NCBI GenBank assembly: GCA_903884115.1
Contig: CAISDH010000033.1
Span: 124,001-188,000 of the forward strand
Source of the DNA: an uncultured Microcaldota archaeon
Lineage (GTDB): Archaea > Micrarchaeota > Micrarchaeia > Micrarchaeales > Micrarchaeaceae
Length of the DNA stretch: 64,000 bases
Direction of reading: 5' to 3'
Positions 27,927 to 37,489 of this stretch are shown one piece after another. Every line of letters starts with the position of its first letter. Position 1 is the stretch's first letter. A program made the translations under genes and the position numbers. The notes under the pieces are model-generated. The model was not told where the DNA came from, did not search any database, and saw only the letters and a program-made list of their open reading frames with translations.

Positions 27927-29395
27927 TGGCGCTAGAATTCATGGATGGCATATCCCAGTACATACCAAGCATACGCAGCCCGGGCTCGCCGCTCTCACTA
28001 AGGGAGAAGCTGAATTGGACTGCAGGAATACTCGCAGTCTATTTTGTGCTCTACAACACATATGCAGTCGGGGTTAACAGGCAGGCAGTGGCGCAGCCGT
28101 TCCTACAACTGATAAGCATCATATTCGCAGCAAAGATAGGTAGCCTGATAACTGTCGGAATAGGCCCCATAGTGCTTGCCAGTATGGTGCTGCAGCTCAT
28201 CCAAGGCTCAGGCATCATAGACATCGATCTCTCCGACCCTGCACAGGAAGCGAGATTCCAGAGCCTGCAGAAACTCTCCGCGCTGGTGCTGGCATGCATA
28301 GAATCTGTTGTCTTTGTTGCAACAGGCTACGTGCCAATAGCCAGCCCATCTGCCTTCGGGCTGGTTGCAATTCAGCTCATGCTGGGCGCAATATTCATCG
28401 TATACCTGGACGAGCTCATGAGCAAGTACGGCGTGACCTCTGGCATCAACCTATTCATAGCTAGCGGAGTCTCCTATGCCATAGTGGCAGGAACCTTCGA
28501 GATACTGGTTCCTGAAGCAATGCAGGCCATACAGGCTGGAGGCGCTGCAGCGGTGTCCAACGCAATCATAGCGTTTGGCCCATTGTTCTTCGCAATCATA
28601 GTGTTCCTTGTAAGCATCTACATATACGAGATGAAGGTTGAGCTGCCTCTTGCCTTCGAGCAATTGCGTGGCATAGGGGGCAGGCTGCCGATACCTTTCC
28701 TGTACGTGAGCGTGCTGCCCGTCATACTGGCGTCTTCCCTTGAGCTGAGCCTGACTGTGTGGTTCAGGTTCCTTAGTGGCGTGAAAGGTTCATTTGCAAA
28801 CTTTGCCAAATTCCTCGCGTTATACACTCCTGCAATGTCATCGACAGGAGCCACAAGCCTGCAGCTGAGCGGAGGCATCACCTATCTGATATCGCCCAGC
28901 TTCCCACTGCCCTATTCCGCTGCGTATGGCGGCATAGGCGGTTATGGTCCGTACATCACATACCTCCTGACAACTAAGACGCACCTATTCCTTCCTTTCG
29001 GCGGTTTTGTCCTAGTCCCGGAGTGGATGCACGTGATCATATACACTGTCGTTCTTGTCATCCTCTGCGTGGTGTTCGGCAAGTTCTGGGTGGGGCTGAC
29101 AGGCCAGAGCCCTAAGAACCTTGCAGAACAGATAGGCGATCAGGGCTGGCAGATACCTGGATTCAGGAGGGACCCGCGCATAGTGGAGAACATACTCAAC
29201 AAGTACGTGCCTTCGCTTACCGTGCTCGGCAGCATAGCCGTAGGGCTGATATCCGCGCTCGCAACGCTGACCGGAGCCATAGGATCAGGCATGGGCATAC
29301 TGCTGACTGTCGGGATAATCTACATGCTCTACCAGCAGCTTGAGCAGGAGAACCTCTACGAGACATATCCTGTACTGGAGAAGCTCGTGAAGTAG
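27926..29395 (+). CDS. secY: Preprotein translocase subunit SecY
   Basis: ~490 aa, ten predicted TMs; IGSLITVGIGPIVLASMVLQLIQGSGII, GGRLPIPFLYVSVLPVI. Confidence 0.94.
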   Translation: MALEFMDGISQYIPSIRSPGSPLSLREKLNWTAGILAVYFVLYNTYAVGVNRQAVAQPFLQLISIIFAAKIGSLITVGIGPIVLASMVLQLIQGSGIIDIDLSDPAQEARFQSLQKLSALVLACIESVVFVATGYVPIASPSAFGLVAIQLMLGAIFIVYLDELMSKYGVTSGINLFIASGVSYAIVAGTFEILVPEAMQAIQAGGAAAVSNAIIAFGPLFFAIIVFLVSIYIYEMKVELPLAFEQLRGIGGRLPIPFLYVSVLPVILASSLELSLTVWFRFLSGVKGSFANFAKFLALYTPAMSSTGATSLQLSGGITYLISPSFPLPYSAAYGGIGGYGPYITYLLTTKTHLFLPFGGFVLVPEWMHVIIYTVVLVILCVVFGKFWVGLTGQSPKNLAEQIGDQGWQIPGFRRDPRIVENILNKYVPSLTVLGSIAVGLISALATLTGAIGSGMGILLTVGIIYMLYQQLEQENLYETYPVLEKLVK

Positions 29396-29484
29396 CGCTC
29401 ACACAGCGCTCTGCCTGGAGCAACGATTACTAAACCAGGATAAAGCAAACCCAGGATAAAAGCAAGCAGATACGCTATACAGCG

Positions 29485-29598
29485 CTACAACTTGCCTACT
29501 CTGCGGTTCTGCGCCCTCTTCAGCCGCTTTCTTCGCTTCTTCTTCCACTTCCAGCGCATCCTTCCTTTCTTCTTCCATTTCCTTGGTATACTTCCCAA
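29485..29598 (-). CDS. rpl41e: Ribosomal protein L41e (37 aa; not in supplied ORF track)
   Basis: Minus-strand translation from TTG 29598: MGSIPRKWKKKGRMRWKWKKKRRKRLKRAQNRRVGKL*. PRKWKKKGRMRWKW matches archaeal L41e as I remember it. TATA box lies ~40 nt upstream. Confidence 0.85.
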   Translation of the reverse strand: MGSIPRKWKKKGRMRWKWKKKRRKRLKRAQNRRVGKL

Positions 29599-29634
29599 AT
29601 AAGCACCATTCAGTTGTATTTCTTCATGCATAAC

Positions 29635-29642
29635 TATTTATA
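29635..29642 (-). promoter_or_regulatory. TATA box for L41e gene
   Basis: TATAAATA on the minus strand, spaced so that an expected TSS (~26 nt downstream) falls after ATG 29631 and before TTG 29598. Confidence 0.55.
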
Positions 29643-29822
29643 CACTTGTAGAAGGCAAGCAGCAGCATGCAGCAGGAAATTCCTGATTTCGATCACGCAC
29701 AACGTTACTGTTAATGTGCTGGCCGCAAAAGATAGAACTGAGCGGAGTCGCATGCGATTGCGCTGATTGCGCTAGAGGAAAAGCTTTAATCTATCCTGTT
29801 CATATATAACCCGTGAGTCCGT

Positions 29823-30878
29823 ATGCAGAAAGGGATCATCGCCTTCGTTATAATGTTCCTCATAATGCTGATACTTGCGTATATCGCAACTCATTCGTAC
29901 TTTCAGCACGAAAGCACCACGACAATACCTGGATTCAGCAGCACCGTGACCGTGCCGCCACCGAACTCCTCCACTTCAACCACGATGAATTACTCGCAGC
30001 ATGCCAGTAACTGTACCAATTTCAGCATGTATTCTATTGCCGCAAATTCCATTGTGTCAGGTCAATGCACATGGTCCGGCGGTCTTATCGGTCTGTGGGT
30101 GGCCGCAGGAAATTCCGGCACAGAGCGTGTTACGATAACGGCGAACGGCATAGGGGCGAACAGCATAACGTATGTGAACCAGATCTCTGCCTACACATGC
30201 AAGGCATTCTACGAAAACGTCACCCTTCCGGCACAGACCTATAACGTAACGTTGCAAACTGGGTCCGGTGGCGGGAGCTGCGGCAGCGCATCCGTAACGC
30301 TCAACACAACTACAACGCCTCCGCCGACCATAAGGAACTTCGTCTACAACGGCGATTTCGGCACCGGCACGTACGGGGGCTGGGACGTCACTGGCGCAGG
30401 GTTCGGAAAAGGGCCTCTTAACGTGACTCTTGCCAACAGCGAGAGCTGCTATATGGGGCAGCCGTGGAGCGGCTACAACGGCACCTTCTTCGCGACAACA
30501 TACACCTGCGGTTCCGGATCGTATCAGGGCAACATCACCTCAAGCAGATTCCTAGTAAACCCGAGAAAGTCTTTCCTGAACTTCAAGGTAGTGAGTCAGG
30601 AAGACTCGTACCTGTATGTTGAATTGCTCGAGAACAACACGCCAGAGATAGTTGCACACTACAATACCTATAACCTGTCAATTGACTACGCTTCATCGTC
30701 CACATTCCGGAATGTTAGCATGGACTTGAGCCACGTTGCAGGCAAGGTGGTTCGCATCAGGGTCGTCTCAGGCGTAACAAGCGAGATGCATTTCATAGCC
30801 ATTGGGGATTTCGTGCTGGCAAGCAGGCCGGTACAGCAGTCCGGAATCATAGCGAACATAAGCTACAACTTCACTTGA
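29823..30878 (+). CDS. Secreted/membrane-anchored protein, galactose-binding-like C-terminal region
   Basis: N-terminal TM IIAFVIMFLIMLILAYIA; T/P-rich linkers; FVYNGDFGTGTYGGWDVTG...VVRIRVVSGV...IGDFVL resembles CBM/GBD folds. Confidence 0.6.
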   Translation: MQKGIIAFVIMFLIMLILAYIATHSYFQHESTTTIPGFSSTVTVPPPNSSTSTTMNYSQHASNCTNFSMYSIAANSIVSGQCTWSGGLIGLWVAAGNSGTERVTITANGIGANSITYVNQISAYTCKAFYENVTLPAQTYNVTLQTGSGGGSCGSASVTLNTTTTPPPTIRNFVYNGDFGTGTYGGWDVTGAGFGKGPLNVTLANSESCYMGQPWSGYNGTFFATTYTCGSGSYQGNITSSRFLVNPRKSFLNFKVVSQEDSYLYVELLENNTPEIVAHYNTYNLSIDYASSSTFRNVSMDLSHVAGKVVRIRVVSGVTSEMHFIAIGDFVLASRPVQQSGIIANISYNFT

Positions 30879-30968
30879 ACCGTGCATTCGCCTGCCAAGC
30901 GCGTCTAACCATTATTTTATATACTGTGGCGTTCATAATAACTGGCAGGTGCAAGTGATGTCCCGCCA

Positions 30969-31964
30969 ATGCAAATGCGTGATAGAGACAAGGAGACCGT
31001 AAGGGCAGCTATACAAAACGAAATCAACATTCCTTTTAGAGAACAGCGCAGCACTAAAATTCTAGAGAATATCTTGGGACTTATTGGGAACACTCCAATG
31101 GTAAGACTCAACAAGTTAACTCAACTAGAAGATGCGACTGTTTTGGCTAAACTTGAATGGTATAATATTGGAGGTTCAATTAAGGATAGGCCTGCATTGT
31201 ACCTAATCAAGAAGGCAGAAGATGAAGGAAGAATGGAAAAGGACAAAACAATACTAGAGGCTACTTCTGGAAATATGGGCATATCCCTGGCAATGATCTC
31301 CGCAATTAAAGGATATAAACTGGCAGTTGTGATGCCTGAATCTGCCAGTATGGAGCGACAAAAAATCATCAAAGCATACGGTGCAAAACTTATCCTTTCT
31401 CCTGCTGCAAAAGGTACTGGCGGTGCGATTGAACTGAAGTCCGCGATGCTCAAGCGAAATCCCAATAAATATATCGATATCAACCAGTTCGCAGACCGTG
31501 CAAATATCCTGGCGCATTATGAAACAACAGGAAAAGAAATTCTTGAGCAAACAGATGGAAAGTTAGATATGGTGGTTGTAGGGGTCGGCACTGCCGGCAC
31601 GGGAGTTGGTGTCTCTATGCGTATCAAAGAGTACAACCAGGACATAAGGGTAATAGGTGTGACGCCAGAAATAGGGACGCACATCCAAGGTCTGAGAAAT
31701 CCAAAAAGTCCATATCCTACTAAATTATTTGTAGAGAACTATTTTGATGAAGTGATAGAAATCGCAAATGACGAACTGCCTGCGCTTTTTGAGTTGGCCA
31801 AGAGGCTGGCAAGGGAAGAAGGGCTATTTGTCGGTATAAGCTCTGCCGCGGTAATGTATGTCTCGCTTAAGAAAGCAAAGGAATTAGGCAAAGATAAAAA
31901 GATAGTTGCCATATTGCCGGATAACGGAGATAAATATCTCAGTACAAATCTATTTAGTTTATGA
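30969..31964 (+). CDS. cysK: Cysteine synthase-type PLP enzyme
   Basis: GLIGNTPMVRLNKL, NIGGSIKDRPALYLI (PLP Lys), EATSGNMGISLAM, GVGTAGTGVGV, AILPDNGDKYLST. Confidence 0.9.
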   Translation: MQMRDRDKETVRAAIQNEINIPFREQRSTKILENILGLIGNTPMVRLNKLTQLEDATVLAKLEWYNIGGSIKDRPALYLIKKAEDEGRMEKDKTILEATSGNMGISLAMISAIKGYKLAVVMPESASMERQKIIKAYGAKLILSPAAKGTGGAIELKSAMLKRNPNKYIDINQFADRANILAHYETTGKEILEQTDGKLDMVVVGVGTAGTGVGVSMRIKEYNQDIRVIGVTPEIGTHIQGLRNPKSPYPTKLFVENYFDEVIEIANDELPALFELAKRLAREEGLFVGISSAAVMYVSLKKAKELGKDKKIVAILPDNGDKYLSTNLFSL

Positions 31965-32000
31965 CCAATCCAAAATCCTGTATAAACAAATGATGATTAT

Positions 32001-33440
32001 ATGGTGCTGGTAGTTTACAATACGCTTTCAAGGTCAAAAGAGGAATTCGTCCCGCTGCACGACAAGAAGGTGAGCATGTTCGTCTGCGGCCAGACCGTGT
32101 ATGACGACGCCCACCTCGGGCACGCAAAGAACTACATAACATTTGCGATCGTCTCAAGGTGGCTCAGGAAGCTCGGTTACCAGGTCAAGTACGTCCAGAA
32201 CATAACCGATGTAGAGGACAAGATAATTGCAAGGGCCAAGGAGCGGGGAATTAGCGCAAAGGAGCTCGCCGAGCTGTACGAGAAGCGGTTTCTGGAAGAC
32301 ATGACTGACCTTGGGATAAAGGGCGATGTGGACGTATACATGCGGTCGCACGATTATATAGAGGACATGCGCAAGCAGATGCAGCAGCTTCTTGACAAGG
32401 GTTATGCGTATGTCATAGAGGGCGACGTCTATTATGACGTTTCAAAGTTCAAGGACTACACAAAACTGTCCGGAATGAAATTGGATGAGCTGAGCAAGCA
32501 CAGGATAGAGTCCAGGGAAGGCAAGATAAACGTGTATGACTTCTCTCTCTGGAAGGCTGCGAAGGAAGGGGAGCCGAGCTGGGAGATAAAGGTAAAATAC
32601 AATGGCAATGAAGTCGCCTTGGTTGGAAGGCCAGGATGGCACATCGAAGACACTGCGATGACCTACAATGTATTCGGGCCACAATACGACCTTCACGGAG
32701 GCGCAGCCGAGCTAATATTTCCGCATCACACCAACGAAATCGCCCAAGCTGAGGCTGCATCAGGCAAAACACCACTGGTAAAGTACTGGATGCATGATGG
32801 AACCATGAACATGAAGGGCGTGAAGATGAGCAAGAGCCTCAGGAACTTCATAAAGATAAGGGAGTTTCTCAAGAATTATGAGGCAGAGGTCCTGAGTCTG
32901 CTGGTCGTCTCCACTCACTACAGAAAAGAGATAGAGTACACTGACGAGCTGGCAAAAGAGTCTGAAAAGAGGCTTCGCTACCTTTATGCGGCGTTCGGAA
33001 TATTCTACGGCATGCACGAGGCCGAACGGACAGACAGTGACGGCGAGGTGAACGCCGCCATAGACGCACTGGCTGAGAGATTCACCAGCGCGATGAACGC
33101 AGACTTCGACACGCCGCTTGCGCTGATGTCGCTCACGCAGACTATAAACATGCTCAGGGGCTTCGCTAGCGAGCACGAGAGCGTGGGCAAGGCTGCGAAA
33201 GGGAATGCTGTGAAGGTCATTCTTGAGCTTGCGCATGCCCTGAACCTGCTGGGGGGCGACAGGTACAAGGAGACAATATCTGAAGATGCAAGGAAGCTTG
33301 TGGCCAGAAGAGAGCAGCTTAGAAAGGGGAAGAAATTTGACGAAGCTGACGTCATAAGGGGCGAATTGAGGGACAAGCACGGCGTGGTTGTGGAGGACAC
33401 GGAGTACGGCACAGTCTGGTACACAGCGGACGGCAACTGA
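32001..33440 (+). CDS. cysS: Cysteinyl-tRNA synthetase
   Basis: FVCGQTVYDDAHLGHAKNYITFAIVSRWL, GWHIEDTAM, KMSKSLRNF. Confidence 0.96.
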   Translation: MVLVVYNTLSRSKEEFVPLHDKKVSMFVCGQTVYDDAHLGHAKNYITFAIVSRWLRKLGYQVKYVQNITDVEDKIIARAKERGISAKELAELYEKRFLEDMTDLGIKGDVDVYMRSHDYIEDMRKQMQQLLDKGYAYVIEGDVYYDVSKFKDYTKLSGMKLDELSKHRIESREGKINVYDFSLWKAAKEGEPSWEIKVKYNGNEVALVGRPGWHIEDTAMTYNVFGPQYDLHGGAAELIFPHHTNEIAQAEAASGKTPLVKYWMHDGTMNMKGVKMSKSLRNFIKIREFLKNYEAEVLSLLVVSTHYRKEIEYTDELAKESEKRLRYLYAAFGIFYGMHEAERTDSDGEVNAAIDALAERFTSAMNADFDTPLALMSLTQTINMLRGFASEHESVGKAAKGNAVKVILELAHALNLLGGDRYKETISEDARKLVARREQLRKGKKFDEADVIRGELRDKHGVVVEDTEYGTVWYTADGN

Positions 33441-33464
33441 TCCGATACGCTCTGCTCCTTGCCG

Positions 33465-33980
33465 CTATTGTTTCTCTTCCTTCTTTTCATCAGTCTTCTC
33501 CATGAGCTTCTTGCCGATAAGCTTCCTGTTCTCTAGCTGGGCCGTTATCTTCACCAGATCTTCCGGCTTTAGCACTTTTTCTAGCACGTATTTCGAATAA
33601 TTAAGGGAGATCTGCGATATGTCAAGAAGCATCGACTGCAGCTCCGCAGGCTTGAAATACACCTCTCTCTCAGGCTTAAGTATCTCAATGCCGGCTGGCG
33701 AGTAGTTGAACGCGATGTTCACCAGCGTGTTGAATGTCTCTACAAGCACAGTCGCTATTGCGCTGGTTATGAATACTCCTTCTTTCTCCAAAGGCTCATC
33801 CACCATGCCGTAGCAGTAGACCACTCCCTTCTCTTTCAGCAGGTGCTCGTTTATAAGTTCTACAAGCGCTGGCTGTATCTCCTCCCTATTCCTGCTCTGC
33901 ATGTCGAAATACAACCTTGCAAGCAGCCCTCCTTTTCCGACCTTCTCTTCTGTCAGTCTATCAACATCAGATTTAGCCAT
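33465..33980 (-). CDS. Conserved hypothetical protein
   Basis: Intact ORF abutting hisS; no firm family. Confidence 0.6.
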   Translation of the reverse strand: MAKSDVDRLTEEKVGKGGLLARLYFDMQSRNREEIQPALVELINEHLLKEKGVVYCYGMVDEPLEKEGVFITSAIATVLVETFNTLVNIAFNYSPAGIEILKPEREVYFKPAELQSMLLDISQISLNYSKYVLEKVLKPEDLVKITAQLENRKLIGKKLMEKTDEKKEEKQ

Positions 33981-35255
33981 TCAAACACCATTTATCACAA
34001 CTACTGCATCTTCAATACTAAGAATCTGCTCCTCGCCGCTGGTAAGGTTACGCAGCTTGAGCTCGCCTGCCTTTTCCTCCACATCTCCGATTATTATTAC
34101 GTATTTAATCTTTAAGCTGTTCGCGTGCGCGAGTTGGTTTGCAAGGTTTCTTGATGAAATGTTTATTTCTGTCGCTATCTTGTTGGACCTTAGCATGTTT
34201 GCCACTTTCAAGGCATAGCTGTAGTTCTTCTCCTTGACGTAGGCAACGAAAGCCTTGGCGTAGCTGCATTCAGTTGACTTGGAATACTCCAGCAGTTCAA
34301 GTATCCTGTCCACTCCAAGCGACACCCCTACAGCCGGCATAGGCTTGCCTGCAAAGATGCCGATAAGATTGTCATACCTGCCCCCTCCTCCCACTGAAGG
34401 CCCCTTCAGGTCGTTCTTTGCCTTGAATTCAAACACAATTCCAGTATAGTAGTCAAGGCCGCGCATAAGGGAGAAGTCGATGGCCGCATCGCCATGCATG
34501 CTGTACTGTGCCAGCGCGGCAAGCGTGTCCTTCAAGTCCTTGGTCGCGCTCGCTTCGCCGAGCAGCTTCTCCACATAAGAGATCTTCTCTGCGTTTGATC
34601 CGCCAAGCTTTTCCAGCTCTATCATGCCGTCAACCGCATCGGCGCTTATTCCAAGCTCTCTGAGCATTTCTGATACCTTGTCCTCGCCGATCTTCTCCAG
34701 CTTATCTATGGCTCTCGCAGCGCCAACGAAGAACTTGCCGTTCATTCCGAGCTTCTCGAACACCTTTTCCATGAGCTGTCTGTCGTTTATCTCTATAACG
34801 TAATCGACGCCTATGCTTTCCAGTGCGTACGCTCCGGTCGCTATCGCCTCGGCATCAGCAAGCGCCTTCACTCCGCCCACTATGTCCGCATCTGCCTGCG
34901 TGAACTCCCTGTACCTGAGCTTCTGTGGCTCCTCCCTGCGCCATACCTTGCCTATCTGGTAGCGCTTGAACGGCATCGGAAGCTCCTGGTGCATGGCCAT
35001 GTAGCGCGCCAGCGACACTGTCAGGTCGTAACGGAGGCCGAGGTTCTCCTCTTTGAGTTCGTATATGAGCTTGGTGTCCTCACCAATGGCATTCTTCGCC
35101 TTCAGTATCGCCAGTGGCTCGAATGTCGGCGTATCTATCGCAGAGAATCCGAAGAGCTGGAAAGTGCTCTCGACCCGCTTCAGCAGCTCGTTCCGGAAAA
35201 GTGCCTCGCTAGGCATCAGGTCCCTCACGCCTCTAGGAAATGGTATCTCTGGCAA
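33981..35255 (-). CDS. hisS: Histidyl-tRNA synthetase
   Basis: PRGVRDLMPSEA, DLTVSLARYMA, RREEPQKLRYREFTQADADIVG, GLDYYTGIVFE, GGGGRYDNLIG; TTG start. Confidence 0.96.
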   Translation of the reverse strand: MPEIPFPRGVRDLMPSEALFRNELLKRVESTFQLFGFSAIDTPTFEPLAILKAKNAIGEDTKLIYELKEENLGLRYDLTVSLARYMAMHQELPMPFKRYQIGKVWRREEPQKLRYREFTQADADIVGGVKALADAEAIATGAYALESIGVDYVIEINDRQLMEKVFEKLGMNGKFFVGAARAIDKLEKIGEDKVSEMLRELGISADAVDGMIELEKLGGSNAEKISYVEKLLGEASATKDLKDTLAALAQYSMHGDAAIDFSLMRGLDYYTGIVFEFKAKNDLKGPSVGGGGRYDNLIGIFAGKPMPAVGVSLGVDRILELLEYSKSTECSYAKAFVAYVKEKNYSYALKVANMLRSNKIATEINISSRNLANQLAHANSLKIKYVIIIGDVEEKAGELKLRNLTSGEEQILSIEDAVVVINGV

Positions 35256-35347
35256 GTGCTCACGTGAAATAGATTCTGTCTGCGAATCTTTTTATTATAG
35301 ATGGATGTGCAACGCCCTTAAATATATCTTCCATTTCCATCGTCTCA

Positions 35348-35998
35348 TCAGGTTCTCCACAAATATATCCGGGTCGGATATTCCGGATCCATCATCTCAC
35401 AGCCTTCAGCATCCTTCACCGGAGCGAACCCTTCCCTGCAAAACAGTTTCATAGACGCGACGTTGTTCACATCGGTTCTGAGAACCACGCCAAGCGCCAC
35501 TTCATCAATCCTAAGGGCCTTTCTCGCCTCATAACCCGGCTTCGAGCTTACCAACTGTGCATAGCCATCCACAAGCTTGCGCCCTACTCCTTTGTTCCTG
35601 AATGCAGAATCCACTGCTATCTCATCCATATAACTGCAGTTCAGGATTGAAGGAACCGCTGCGTTCAGGAATGGGAACTTCTCCATTGGGACGTCATACC
35701 CCCAAGCAAATCCCACAACACTCCCCTCTACCTTTGCCACTACCATTATGAAGTTGCTTTGTGACTGGGCCATCTCCAAATCGCCCAATATTGCTTCGGT
35801 GCTCCAGGACTCATTCCAAGGCGGCTCGGCAAATGCCGTCTTATAAAGCTCTATCACGGATTGGAGATCCTGTTTTGAAAATTCCTGTCCTGAGAAGTTC
35901 AGCACCTGCAGACTCTCTGGAACATCGATGACACTCTTCATGAGCTCAACGCTGGTGGTGTCCTTGCCCCGTTCTATATTCTTGGTCATTCGATGCAC
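35348..35998 (-). CDS. GNAT-family N-acetyltransferase
   Basis: YMDEIAVDSAFRNKGVGRKLVDGYAQLV acetyl-CoA motif. Confidence 0.82.
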   Translation of the reverse strand: MHRMTKNIERGKDTTSVELMKSVIDVPESLQVLNFSGQEFSKQDLQSVIELYKTAFAEPPWNESWSTEAILGDLEMAQSQSNFIMVVAKVEGSVVGFAWGYDVPMEKFPFLNAAVPSILNCSYMDEIAVDSAFRNKGVGRKLVDGYAQLVSSKPGYEARKALRIDEVALGVVLRTDVNNVASMKLFCREGFAPVKDAEGCEMMDPEYPTRIYLWRT

Positions 35999-36234
35999 CT
36001 GACATGCAGGCTGTCAAATAAACTGGTTATGTTGGATATGCTAGAGTAGTCATTGAAGCCCGAAAGGATCAGCATCAGGTTTTCTTCTAGAGCTTTGGCT
36101 GGAACCTGCTTTAGGCCCTGCACCTGGGCGCATGTGATATAAAGTCGCTTCCTGTTGAAACGACGTGGTTGTGTTGGACTTGCATCGCCCTCGCTCTCTC
36201 TGTTGCATGATTACCGTTCTAGAAATATATATAG

Positions 36235-36265
36235 TTTTCGGGCAGGTGCCGCTGCCTGCCGAAAA
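36235..36265. terminator. Hairpin immediately 3' of the thioredoxin gene
   Basis: TTTTCGGGCAGG-tgccgctg-CCTGCCGAAAA: 11 bp stem with one bulge, 8-nt loop. Confidence 0.4.
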
Positions 36266-36266
36266 T

Positions 36267-36587
36267 CTAAAGATTATTCTGTATCCATTTCTTTAGCGCC
36301 TCTTTCTGGACGGCGCCCACATTAACTGCCTTTATCTGGCCCTTATCAACAAGCAATGTCGTCGGTATGCTCATGATCTCATACTTCTGCGTTGTCTTGT
36401 CGTTCTCATCAGCATCAAGCTTCACGAATTTGATCTTGCCATCATACTCCTTCGCGACCTCCTCTACCACGGGCCCATAAGCCCTGCACGGCCCGCACCA
36501 GGTCGCCCACACGTCCACAACCACGGGCATCTTTGACTTCAACACTTCAGCATCGAAGTTCGTATCGGTTACGTTAGTTACCCCCAA
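36267..36587 (-). CDS. trx: Thioredoxin
   Basis: VDVWATWCGPCRAYGPVVEEVA, IPTTLLV; TTG start. Confidence 0.93.
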   Translation of the reverse strand: MGVTNVTDTNFDAEVLKSKMPVVVDVWATWCGPCRAYGPVVEEVAKEYDGKIKFVKLDADENDKTTQKYEIMSIPTTLLVDKGQIKAVNVGAVQKEALKKWIQNNL

Positions 36588-36741
36588 AAGAACACCGAAG
36601 AATTCCGCTTCTTAAAGTATAAATACCTATGCGGATTGCACCGCACAGTAAACTATTTATTCATTGCAACTAATCCAATTACAATGATGAGCATCGCACT
36701 GTAGCTGAGCTTACGCTGTGAAGACGATCTTGAGTGCTGAT

Positions 36742-36945
36742 ATGATATCAAAACAGACGATAAAGAGGATGGTGAACAGGAACGGCATTGCGATAAGCGA
36801 CTCCGCCGCAGACGCGCTCGCCCGCATGCTGGAGAAGAAGGCTAAGAAGATAGCTAGCTATGCCGTCAAGAGGGCAAAAGCGAGCGGCAGGAAGTCCGTT
36901 CTTGAAGACGATATCGATACCTACAGGATAAAGTTCGGTGACTGA
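36742..36945 (+). CDS. Archaeal histone
   Basis: ISDSAADALARMLEKKAKKIASYAVKRAKASGRKSVLEDDIDTYRIKF histone fold; start taken at ATG 36742 (GTG 36718 also possible). Confidence 0.88.
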   Translation: MISKQTIKRMVNRNGIAISDSAADALARMLEKKAKKIASYAVKRAKASGRKSVLEDDIDTYRIKFGD

Positions 36946-37485
36946 ACGCCAGAAACTCCATTCATCGCCAGAAGCTCCGGCAAGGTGCTGCTGGAATACG
37001 GCACGCAGGGCAGGAAGACCATCAAGCTGTGGGAGGAAAAGCAGGGCGGCACCCTGGAGACGACGTTCAACCACGAAGGCGCGATACTGGCGCAGCAGCT
37101 CCTCAACAACACAACTACAGAGCACCGCATAAAATCAACTCTTGGCGCAGCATCGGTGCATAGCGCAATGGAGAAAGCGTATGAAGAAGTAAAACTTAAC
37201 AGGCAGTGTCCGCACTGCGGCGAAACCAGTCTTGTAAGATTCGCTGATTCTGTAGTTGCAAGCAAAGACCTTCCCGTGATGCCCCTCTACTCCTGCAGCG
37301 TGTGCAAGAAGCGCAGCTACTACCTTACCGACGAGTATCTTGAGTTCCTGGTGAAGAACAACGCCTCTCTGTTTGAGGGCGCAGAACTGGCAGAGCTTGA
37401 GAAGGACTCGCAGGCATTCATGCACGAGATCAAGGAGTACATAATAAGAATCTTTGCAGCGAAACACATAGAGCGAATCAGGTGA
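36946..37485 (+). CDS. Zinc-ribbon protein; probable ACG start (GTG 36985 is the canonical alternative)
   Basis: CPHCG...CSVCKK zinc ribbon. The frame is open from ACG 36946, directly after the histone TGA, with GGTGA upstream. Confidence 0.65.
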   Translation, partial: TPETPFIARSSGKVLLEYGTQGRKTIKLWEEKQGGTLETTFNHEGAILAQQLLNNTTTEHRIKSTLGAASVHSAMEKAYEEVKLNRQCPHCGETSLVRFADSVVASKDLPVMPLYSCSVCKKRSYYLTDEYLEFLVKNNASLFEGAELAELEKDSQAFMHEIKEYIIRIFAAKHIERIR

Positions 37486-37489
37486 AACG

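Noticed and set aside
29631-29631. ATG at 29631 as start of L41e (48 aa)
   Set aside because: It lies upstream of the TSS expected from the TATA box 29635-29642; TTG 29598 gives the usual 37 aa length.
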